From Alphaproteobacteria bacterium (GTDB lineage: Bacteria; Pseudomonadota; Alphaproteobacteria; Micavibrionales; UBA1664), in the NCBI GenBank assembly GCA_030427215.1, contig JAUHXB010000074.1, positions 1 through 6,416 on the forward strand: a stretch of 6,416 bases of DNA, in the 5' to 3' direction. Position numbers and translations under genes: made by a program. Shown one piece after another: positions 1 to 5,233 of this stretch (positions are counted from its first letter, which is position 1; each line of letters starts with the position of its first letter). Under the pieces are notes generated by a model. It did not search any database and had not been told where the DNA came from. It saw nothing but the letters and a program-made list of their open reading frames with translations.

Positions 1-585
1 TTCGGGGTATTCCTCTATAAAAATGCTGCGCCCCTGAAATCGTTTTGCGTTATGCGGCTTCATCAAACGTTTAGTTATTTTTTTGAATGGCGAAGGTTTT
101 ATATTCGCATTGCCATGTTCTTCGGCAATATAATCATCCGCAATATTACGCGCATCATAATATTTTAAATATTTTGATACATCCGCAAATCCTTCTCCGA
201 CTTTCCACCGATGACGCATACGTACCAAATCGGCCTTGCCATTATCTATCATATCGACCGCATTTTGAATATGATCACAAGCAAAACTAGACGCCTCACA
301 TAAAGGATTATCATTTTGAAGGAGCAGAATAAAATCAGTCGTCATATTTTCTGCAAGACGTTTCATTCCCCCCGCAATACCCTCATTCGGGCCACCGACG
401 TAATCCCACCCATAATCATCTGCAATTTTTTTATCCTCATCTGAAATATCAGAAAAAAATATGATGTTTTGATCAAAAAATGATAGGAATTCAGAAGGAT
501 AGCTATCCAATGATTTACGCAACGTATCATGCGCTTTCCAAGATAGAATACCAATGCCGATTGTTTTCTTTGATTTTTGGGTCAC
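1..585 (-). CDS. Family 2-like glycosyltransferase, 5' part (3' end beyond the window)
   Basis: 195 codons are visible; the C-terminus runs off the left edge. The N-terminus reads as the first strand and helix of a GT-A nucleotide-sugar fold: 'IGIGILSWKAHDTLRKSL' from about residue 9. It continues with 'GGPNEGIAGGMKRL' (about residue 65), typical of GT2 proteins, and the strand 'FILLLQND' (about 83-90), where QND takes the place of the DXD metal/nucleotide-sugar motif. I infer a cytoplasmic glycosyltransferase for a surface polysaccharide or glycan; donor and acceptor cannot be told. Start: the frame has no upstream ATG, so GTG at 583-585 ('MTQKSKKTIG') is the best choice. No clear Shine-Dalgarno precedes it, but a seven-codon mini-ORF (ATG at 600-602) ends in a TGA that overlaps this GTG. 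Divergent from the PilZ gene, with a good promoter inside that gene's 5' end. Confidence 0.82.
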   Translation of the reverse strand, partial: MTQKSKKTIGIGILSWKAHDTLRKSLDSYPSEFLSFFDQNIIFFSDISDEDKKIADDYGWDYVGGPNEGIAGGMKRLAENMTTDFILLLQNDNPLCEASSFACDHIQNAVDMIDNGKADLVRMRHRWKVGEGFADVSKYLKYYDARNIADDYIAEEHGNANIKPSPFKKITKRLMKPHNAKRFQGRSIFIEEYPE

Positions 586-599
586 TTTTGTGGTATAAC
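570..599 (+). promoter_or_regulatory. Possible promoter of the PilZ gene, giving a leaderless transcript
   Basis: TTGATT (570-575) and TATAAC (594-599) are separated by 18 bp, and a TG precedes the -10 box at the extended -10 position. A start point six to eight bases downstream falls on or next to the ATG at 606. No Shine-Dalgarno is present there, so the transcript may be leaderless. The boxes lie inside the start of the divergent glycosyltransferase gene. Sequence match only. Confidence 0.35.
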
Positions 600-605
600 C
601 ATAAT

Positions 606-956
606 ATGAGTTTTGAAAAGAATTATAACGCGTTTAACGCCAATGACAATACAACCTCGCAACGTCGCCGTTTTCAACGTCGCGACCATGATGTGTGTAT
701 GGTCAATGTCGATGGGCACCCCTTCCCCGTGATTGATTGGTCACAGGGTGGCGTTTTATTTGAAGGTGACACACGCCAATTCTCTGAAGGGCAATCGGTT
801 AATATGATCCTGCGATTTAAAACAGGACATTCAATCGAAGACGTTAAAGTCAGCGGAAAAATCATCCGTAAAAATAACACACATGTCGCCACGCAATTTG
901 CAAAAGCCGATGATGCGGATTTGTTTGATAGCGTATTAGAGAAATTATCGGCGTAG
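606..956 (+). CDS. Small PilZ-domain protein (c-di-GMP receptor)
   Basis: 116 residues forming a stand-alone PilZ domain. It has the two c-di-GMP contact motifs of the family: an arginine-rich RxxxR segment at 20-26 ('RRRFQRR') and (D/N)xSxxG at 44-49 ('DWSQGG'). The beta-barrel strands follow ('GGVLFEG', 'VNMILRF', 'VSGKIIR') and a short C-terminal helix. All key ligand residues are present, so binding is expected; the output is unknown. I chose ATG 606 ('MSFEKNYN') because the domain begins just after it. The frame stays open upstream to an ATG at 480, but that part lies antisense to the glycosyltransferase gene and looks non-domain. The 3' end overlaps the convergent membrane-protein gene by 12 bp. 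Next to a glycosyltransferase, a role in c-di-GMP control of a surface glycan is plausible but inferred. Confidence 0.85.
   Translation: MSFEKNYNAFNANDNTTSQRRRFQRRDHDVCMVNVDGHPFPVIDWSQGGVLFEGDTRQFSEGQSVNMILRFKTGHSIEDVKVSGKIIRKNNTHVATQFAKADDADLFDSVLEKLSA
622..649 (-). promoter_or_regulatory. Sigma-70-like promoter for the glycosyltransferase gene
   Basis: On the minus strand, TTGTCA (plus 644-649) and a perfect TATAAT (plus 622-627) are separated by 16 bp. The predicted start is near 615, giving a leader of about 30 nt before the GTG at 585. The whole element lies in the first codons of the PilZ gene, so the two divergent transcripts would overlap at their 5' ends. Confidence 0.5.
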
Positions 957-1334
957 AACGCGTAAAATAACACCTGCAAATATTATAGATGTCATGTAGT
1001 GGATTGTTACCAAACCAAGATAGTAAAGAGAATTGAAATTTATAATAATGCTTGGGATGAACAGAATAAGTGAAAAAGTAAAAACATATTGATACGATCT
1101 ATTCCTCCAAAATAAATAGCTAAATCCCATTAGCTGAGCTATCCATAAGAAACACATGATCTCATAACTTGAAAAGACAGTTTCAATATCACCATAGATA
1201 TAAGCTAAAAGAAATAATCCCAACGCCGTTACGCTTATCGCAATAAAAACAAAAATTAAGGTATCTATAAAAATCTTCATAAGAATTTTTGGAAAATATT
1301 TAATTTGCATTAAGTTTACTTTTTCTATCTTCAA
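945..1334 (-). CDS. Four-helix small membrane protein (C') of unknown function
   Basis: 129 residues if started at TTG 1334, 121 if started at ATG 1310 ('MQIKYFPKIL'). Neither has a convincing ribosome binding site, and an in-frame stop lies just upstream of the TTG, so the start is unresolved between them. Hydrophobic segments lie at about 20-48, 57-75, 82-100 and 104-125, with a basic end ('VLRR'), suggesting an inner-membrane protein with four helices. The second and third helices and the basic loop between them ('GFSYLFWRNR') resemble the same part of the upstream protein ('GFLYLEVKQR'), so the two may be tandem paralogues. Composition is very AT-rich. The last codons overlap the convergent PilZ gene. 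No family is recognised. Confidence 0.65.
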   Translation of the reverse strand: MKIEKVNLMQIKYFPKILMKIFIDTLIFVFIAISVTALGLFLLAYIYGDIETVFSSYEIMCFLWIAQLMGFSYLFWRNRSYQYVFTFSLILFIPSIIINFNSLYYLGLVTIHYMTSIIFAGVILRVLRR

Positions 1335-1348
1335 TAATTTTTCTTATA

Positions 1349-1726
1349 TCATCTTAATGTTTTATTTTTTGAGAAAATTTTATATATCAACATCGCAACT
1401 GGCATTGGTGTTAGATACAAAACTAAATACAAAATTGCATCACTCCACTCTTTGTAATCTAAAATAATTGGTGCGCACGATGCCAAAAGAAGTATTGCGA
1501 TTTTATGGTAGATTGGCCTTTGCTTCACCTCTAAATACAAAAAGCCAAAAATTAGAGATAACCACACAATACCGTTAATTATATGTATGTCATTGAACAA
1601 ATCTTTATCATTTAAATGAAATGAAACACCCAATATCCCACCAATCACAACACCCAAAAATATACTGATTACGTTCACAGCAACAAAGTCTATTATAAAT
1701 TGGTATACAGTTTTAATATAATTCAT
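1349..1726 (-). CDS. Four-helix small membrane protein (B') of unknown function
   Basis: 125 residues, ATG start. Hydrophobic segments lie at about 11-35 (with glycines, 'GVVIGGILGV'), 49-66, 73-90 and 96-117, with a lysine/arginine-rich end. It is a predicted integral inner-membrane protein with no recognisable catalytic motif. Its ATG sits one base after the stop of the degenerate A' reading frame, the same tight coupling seen between intact A and gene B. It probably relied, or once relied, on translation of A'. The length and four-helix layout match the next gene downstream. Strong AT bias suggests recent acquisition. An immunity-type or holin-like protein is possible, but nothing proves either. 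Confidence 0.7.
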   Translation of the reverse strand: MNYIKTVYQFIIDFVAVNVISIFLGVVIGGILGVSFHLNDKDLFNDIHIINGIVWLSLIFGFLYLEVKQRPIYHKIAILLLASCAPIILDYKEWSDAILYLVLYLTPMPVAMLIYKIFSKNKTLR

Positions 1727-1727
1727 C

Positions 1728-1918
1728 TTAATTAAGCTTTTTTCTTGCTGTATTTAAGCGTCTAAGTATATGTTCACGATCTCGTTTTAATAAAGTTATA
1801 TCAGTTTCTAAAGTTTGTAACATTTTTTTTGAAACATCATATCCTTTTTCTGCTCCTTTTAATCCAGCAGAAGACAATACATTTTTATTGCACTCAATGT
1901 CCTTAATTTAGGATACAT
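1728..1918 (-). pseudogene. Truncated, frameshifted second copy (A') of the coiled-coil/glycine-zipper gene
   Basis: The open frame 1728-1907 has no normal start but encodes 59 residues. The last 46 align without gaps, to the very C-terminus, with the intact gene at 2359-2715. By eye 16 of 46 are identical, including 'GA-KGYD-S', 'LK--R' and a final 'KKL'. Just upstream, an ATG at 1918 begins 'MYPKLRTLSAIK' in another frame. This resembles the 'IHPIGKAVAIG' stretch of the intact protein and would join the downstream frame if a five-A run (plus 1882-1886) had one more A. The N-terminal coiled coil and the start of the glycine-rich core are missing. I read it as a decayed duplicate of A. A short functional fragment or recoding at the A-run is the less likely alternative. 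Confidence 0.65.
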
Positions 1919-1938
1919 AGAAAGCACACTTAAGGCGA

Positions 1939-2154
1939 TTAACGCCAGCGATGTTTGATATCTTTTACTGAGTATACGAAAATATATACGGCTAGTGCAA
2001 TCACGCATAAATCAAAAGTAATTCTAAACCATTTTTGATTTAAAAACATATTTTCGATTTCCAAAACAAAAATGATTGAATCCAACATGAATACAATAAA
2101 AAAAATAATCGCTGTTATATAAATTAGCCATAGAGGCGTGTTTTCTTTAAACAT
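1939..2154 (-). CDS. Two-helix small membrane protein (C) of unknown function
   Basis: 71 residues from ATG 2154 ('MFKENTPLWL'). A GTG four codons upstream (2166) is possible but would overlap the preceding gene more deeply. Two hydrophobic segments, about 7-33 and 47-65, are joined by a short polar loop ('ENMFLNQKW'), and the end is basic ('KDIKHRW'). This suggests a hairpin in the inner membrane. The start overlaps the end of gene B by 8 bp, so the two are probably translationally coupled. It begins 'MFK' like gene B and has the same length and topology, so the two may be distant paralogues. No family or enzymatic motif is seen. Confidence 0.7.
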   Translation of the reverse strand: MFKENTPLWLIYITAIIFFIVFMLDSIIFVLEIENMFLNQKWFRITFDLCVIALAVYIFVYSVKDIKHRWR

Positions 2155-2359
2155 TTTGATCTTCACATTTCTGAAAAAACACCACGTGTAAAATAATTAA
2201 ATTTATCCATAAAAACCATAGCGTGTAGCTGACTGCTTTTAAAACGTCTATAACATCAAATAATTTTGAGTTTATGAACGGATACAAAAGATAAAAGACA
2301 TAGGAAACACACCCCAAATAAAGACCATATAAAATTGCATTCCATTTATTCTTAAACAT
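2147..2359 (-). CDS. Two-helix small membrane protein (B) of unknown function
   Basis: 70 residues from ATG 2359 ('MFKNKWNAIL'). This ATG shares its A with the TGA stop of gene A (TGATG), a classic coupling junction, and is preferred over the TTG one codon upstream. Hydrophobic segments lie at about 8-27 and 42-63, rich in Tyr, Trp and Phe, with a charged tail ('QKCEDQN'). It is a predicted inner-membrane hairpin protein. Its obligatory co-translation with A suggests that the two act together, for example as partner or antagonist; this is inference only. The AT-rich composition matches the rest of the cargo. Confidence 0.7.
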   Translation of the reverse strand: MFKNKWNAILYGLYLGCVSYVFYLLYPFINSKLFDVIDVLKAVSYTLWFLWINLIILHVVFFQKCEDQNV

Positions 2360-2715
2360 CAATCAAGTTTCTTTTTTCTATCGCATATTATATTAATCAA
2401 CCTATCACGTTCTTGTTTAAGATTAAATATTTTTGCCTCTTCCGACCTAAGCGCAGAATCAGAATAATCATATCCCTTTCCTGCACCAGCTATAAAACTA
2501 CCGATTGCAACTGCTTTTCCAATTGGATGTATGCTCTTCGCCTGCTTTAAAATTAACGCACCAATACCCATTCCCGTTGCACCTACACCAATGGTACCGC
2601 TGCGAACAAACTTCAACTCACCTTCTTTAAACTCAATTTCATTTTCAATTCGTTTGAGTTCAATTTCCAATTGGTTAACATCAAATTGAATTGATTGTCG
2701 TTTTTGTTCATCCAT
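2359..2715 (-). CDS. Coiled-coil protein with a glycine-zipper-like hydrophobic core (A), unknown function
   Basis: 118 residues. The start is ATG 2715 ('MDEQKRQS'), because AAAGGA (plus 2723-2728) lies seven bases upstream and the frame further upstream only overlaps the terminator and the scaffold gene. Three parts are visible: an N-terminal amphipathic helix/coiled coil (about 1-40, 'LEIELKRIENEIEFKEGEL'); a glycine-rich hydrophobic core (about 43-85) with repeated G-x-G and G-xx-G spacing ('GTIGVGATGMGIGALIL', then 'AVAIGSFIAGAGKGYD'); and a C-terminal charged coiled coil ending 'KKKLD'. Glycine zippers pack helices in membranes and occur in pore formers and phage lysis or injection proteins, so a membrane-inserting role is plausible but unproven. 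First gene of the cargo unit; a degenerate copy lies 430 bp downstream. Confidence 0.75.
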   Translation of the reverse strand: MDEQKRQSIQFDVNQLEIELKRIENEIEFKEGELKFVRSGTIGVGATGMGIGALILKQAKSIHPIGKAVAIGSFIAGAGKGYDYSDSALRSEEAKIFNLKQERDRLINIICDRKKKLD

Positions 2716-2728
2716 ATCTCTATCCTTT

Positions 2729-2755
2729 AAAAAAACCTCCGCGTTAAGGCGGAGG
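2729..2755 (-). terminator. Intrinsic terminator after the scaffold gene
   Basis: On the minus strand, CCTCCGC and GCGGAGG form a perfect seven-pair GC-rich stem around a six-base loop, followed at once by seven Ts (plus 2729-2735). It starts nine bases after the scaffold stop codon. It separates the structural operon from the AT-rich cargo gene whose ribosome binding site abuts the T-run. There is no T-run on the plus strand, so it works for minus-strand transcripts. Confidence 0.93.
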
Positions 2756-2764
2756 GTGATTTCT

Positions 2765-3478
2765 TTATTCCCCGTATACTGATTGAAAACCATCAGTGAC
2801 TTTGGCGATGAAGGCGGGGTCTTTGTCCCTCCAATATTTCGGGTCCTTCATCATGGATTGCAGATCTTTTTCCGCGTTCGATGACATGGATTTACACTTT
2901 GTCGCGCCCAATGTTTGAGGCTCATCACTTTGCATCATTTTATACAACGCCATGATGCCTTCATAAGATGAACTCATCCCTTCCAACACCTCGGCAGGTA
3001 AATTTTTCTGACCGAATGTTAACATTTGACGCGAAGCCTCTTGCCATTGATCCTTCCCACCAAAATGTTCGATTAAGCGTTCAATTTCGCGATCCGCCTG
3101 AAATTCTGCGGCCATGCCCATGATCATCGGGATCATTTGATCGACGGCCAAATCGTAAACCTCCTGAACCTGCTCCGCATTAAACCCTTTGGCATGCAAA
3201 CGCGCATTAAGTTCCGGATCGGGATCAAACATATTATCACGAACGCTCACCTGATATTCATCTGGTGATGCAGGCACACCCGCGGCACGTAAAAATCTCT
3301 CACGCGTTTCATCATCCGTTGGTGTTGGAACAGACGATGCCATTTTCTTTTCCAATTCAGTGTAGGATTTGATCAGCGCATCAACGCGAATTTCACCTAC
3401 CTCTGCATCCCAAAATTTGTCGGGAATGCCTTCTGGTTTTGATGTGTCATCGGTTAGTAAGTTTTTGTCGTCAGTCAT
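2765..3478 (-). CDS. T7-like capsid assembly scaffolding protein
   Basis: 237 residues, acidic and helical, without Cys-rich or catalytic motifs. The N-terminus carries 'EGIPDKFWD' (16-24) and 'VDALIKSYTELEKK' (32-45), as in podoviral scaffold/capsid-assembly proteins. A middle section has coiled-coil character. The end 'DPKYWRDKDPAFIAKVTDGFQSVYG' region (212-236) is the conserved tail by which such scaffolds contact the capsid protein. Role: guides procapsid assembly and leaves before or during DNA packaging. Start: ATG 3478, with GGAGAC (plus 3487-3492) eight bases upstream inside the last codons of the portal gene. Portal then scaffold is the T7-like gene order, where the major capsid gene would come next. 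Here a terminator follows and no capsid gene is found in the window. Confidence 0.82.
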   Translation of the reverse strand: MTDDKNLLTDDTSKPEGIPDKFWDAEVGEIRVDALIKSYTELEKKMASSVPTPTDDETRERFLRAAGVPASPDEYQVSVRDNMFDPDPELNARLHAKGFNAEQVQEVYDLAVDQMIPMIMGMAAEFQADREIERLIEHFGGKDQWQEASRQMLTFGQKNLPAEVLEGMSSSYEGIMALYKMMQSDEPQTLGATKCKSMSSNAEKDLQSMMKDPKYWRDKDPAFIAKVTDGFQSVYGE

Positions 3479-3480
3479 AA

Positions 3481-4953
3481 TTATAAGTCTCCTTGGTTGT
3501 CGTTTGGTTGTGGTAAAATAATATCTTCGCGGATCAGATCGCTTGGCACGCCAAGGGCCTTGCCCAAATAACGTGTTGCGGCGGCCAAATCAATTGCACT
3601 CGCGGCCTCTGGCCCTAATGCCATTGATGATGTCATCCAATAAAGCGTGTTTTGAACATTTGATTGTCCCTGTCCCAACGCAAGCGGTGATCGATAATCC
3701 AACGTCACCATACGCCCATCAATTTGGATATCAGGGACCTCGCCCCGGCGACGAAGAATATTATAGGCCCGTTGAATAAGGGGGGTTAGCAATTCTGATT
3801 GTAATCGCCCATATGTTGCACCCAATAATAATGCCATTTCGGATGACCGTTCCAACACTTCCGTGGCGGTCATGTTGCGTTGTCCAATCATACCCAATCG
3901 ATCCACCATTAAGGTATGACGAATACGGGATCGTAAGTCCTCTAACACAATTTGAGAGATATCAAAATTCGATGGCATTTCAAGAGGAGTGAGCCCTTTT
4001 GACCCCACCGCCTTTGGAATAATTGTTCCTGGGCTAAGGTCAATATTGGCCAGATTAATCACGCCATCATCATCCGCCTGCCAAACACCACTAACCGCAA
4101 TTGATGCGTTTTTCAATGTTAGTTCAACAACCTTATTCGCGGTTTTGATATCAGGCAAAGCCTTCATCACGGGCGACCGTCCATAAATTTCAGATGGTGA
4201 TTTCATCCATCGGAATGCAATGAATGGGTTATCCGCGAATTGCCCTTCGGATAATAATAATGGATCACCTTCATCCATTAAAAACGCAGCATAATGATAC
4301 GATAGATCATTCGCGGTGACGCTTTCCAAAATAGGGAATTCAATTGCGGGATCTTTTGTTCCTTGTGCAATCATCTTTGACGGTAAAATAACTTCACCAA
4401 AACGCGATTGAATCTCGCCCAATGTCATTTGCACATCACGATATGTTGTATCCAATCGCCCTGTTCTCGCCCCTTCGTCAAAGGCAATTTGGGATAAAGG
4501 AATCGCCTTAAATTTAAATGCGGAATATCCGCCGGGTTGTGCCTCTTCAAACAATAAAGATGCCGTACCGCCAACAATTAAATCCAAAAAGGATTGATGA
4601 ATTTCCGTTGTAAAATTCGATCTATCCAAATGTGATTGCAATAATGTTGCGGCCTTTTCCAAAGCAGGCGCCAACAATTCCGAATCTTCCGAGGACATTT
4701 CCGGGCCGGGCGTAAACCCAAACCATTGCGACCATGGCGGTGTTAAATTACCCAGCAACGATGCGGCCAATTGTTCAACCGAATCCATCGCAGTCCCATC
4801 AAATAAATGATCAGTTTTGGATTGTCCTTTTAAAAACCCACCAAAAGAATCCCGTTGGGGTAATGCATAATTATAACAATCCTGCCACAATCCTTCCCAA
4901 TTTTGACGGCGCGATTTTGCCTGCTCGTATGATTTTAAAATCTGGTCATTCAT
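3481..4953 (-). CDS. T7-like podoviral portal (head-tail connector) protein
   Basis: 490 residues, slightly shorter than T7 gp8. Family marks in order: 'RRQNWEGLWQDCYNYALPQR' (15-34); 'LFDGTAMDSVEQLAASL' (50-66), then 'LTPPWSQWF' (70-78); 'IYGRSPVMKALPDIKTAN' (256-273); and 'MTATEV' with 'RLQSELLTPLI' (361-393), the helical segment lining the channel. It forms the dodecameric ring at the head vertex through which DNA is packaged and to which the tail attaches. The reading frame is full length with no frameshift, so the gene looks maintained rather than decayed. Start: ATG 4953, with AGGAGA (plus 4963-4968) nine bases upstream inside the end of the preceding gene. Two bases separate its stop codon from the scaffold ATG. 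Confidence 0.93.
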   Translation of the reverse strand: MNDQILKSYEQAKSRRQNWEGLWQDCYNYALPQRDSFGGFLKGQSKTDHLFDGTAMDSVEQLAASLLGNLTPPWSQWFGFTPGPEMSSEDSELLAPALEKAATLLQSHLDRSNFTTEIHQSFLDLIVGGTASLLFEEAQPGGYSAFKFKAIPLSQIAFDEGARTGRLDTTYRDVQMTLGEIQSRFGEVILPSKMIAQGTKDPAIEFPILESVTANDLSYHYAAFLMDEGDPLLLSEGQFADNPFIAFRWMKSPSEIYGRSPVMKALPDIKTANKVVELTLKNASIAVSGVWQADDDGVINLANIDLSPGTIIPKAVGSKGLTPLEMPSNFDISQIVLEDLRSRIRHTLMVDRLGMIGQRNMTATEVLERSSEMALLLGATYGRLQSELLTPLIQRAYNILRRRGEVPDIQIDGRMVTLDYRSPLALGQGQSNVQNTLYWMTSSMALGPEAASAIDLAAATRYLGKALGVPSDLIREDIILPQPNDNQGDL

Positions 4954-4958
4954 AATAT

Positions 4959-5231
4959 TTATTCTCCTAACAGGCTTTTACGTTGTGGTGCGGTTGGGGT
5001 AGATGCCTCACCCAAAACACCGCGATAGGATGTTTGGATTAAAGAGCTTCGCCCGCGTGTGCTGCGTTTAATCACATCCCTAATCACCTCTTCATCTGGT
5101 GTTTCAGCTTGTCTGTTTTGCTGCGTTTTTTCTGTCGGTTGTGTTGGTGTTTGTTTTGGTGCACTCACGACCTGCGGTGTATATGAAACAGGTGAATATG
5201 ACGGTACAGATGGTGAAAATAATGATCCCAC
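4959..5231 (-). CDS. Small Pro/Thr/Gln-rich phage-type protein upstream of the portal
   Basis: 90 residues. I chose GTG 5231 ('MGSLFSPSVPSY') because AAAGGA (plus 5240-5245) lies eight bases upstream and the start falls two bases after the preceding stop. A TTG at 5297 would overlap that gene by over 60 bp. The N-terminal half is low-complexity and rich in Pro, Ser, Thr and Gln. The C-terminal part 'RDVIKRSTRGRSSLIQTSYRGVLG', ending 'PQRKSLLGE', has the two short 'G(V/L)LG' and 'KSLLG' elements seen in small proteins beside portal genes of several tailed phages. The function of such proteins is not established; a small virion or connector-associated role is likely. It looks intrinsically disordered. 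Confidence 0.75.
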   Translation of the reverse strand: MGSLFSPSVPSYSPVSYTPQVVSAPKQTPTQPTEKTQQNRQAETPDEEVIRDVIKRSTRGRSSLIQTSYRGVLGEASTPTAPQRKSLLGE

Positions 5232-5233
5232 GG

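Noticed and set aside
480..605. N-terminal extension of the PilZ gene to an upstream ATG at 480
   Set aside because: The extra 42 residues lie wholly antisense to well-conserved glycosyltransferase codons and have no PilZ-like character. The ATG at 606 has a promoter at leaderless distance.
674..979. Minus-strand open frame of 101 codons under the PilZ gene
   Set aside because: It is antisense to a clear PilZ domain, its sequence is Ser/Cys-rich with no domain, and it overlaps the neighbouring membrane gene; a shadow frame.
1925..1950. Small inverted repeat (GGCG-TTAAT-CGCC) at the end of gene C, considered as a terminator
   Set aside because: The stem is only four pairs and no T-run follows on the minus strand.
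2716..2793. 26-residue N-terminal extension of gene A across the terminator
   Set aside because: It would be translated through the terminator stem and the end of the scaffold gene. The ATG at 2715 has a well-placed AAAGGA site and begins the coiled coil.
2765..2830. Possible promoter for the cargo genes inside the end of the scaffold gene (TATACG as -10)
   Set aside because: No acceptable -35 box at 16-18 bp, so I could not support a site. The cargo promoter remains unlocated, and read-through past the terminator is also possible.
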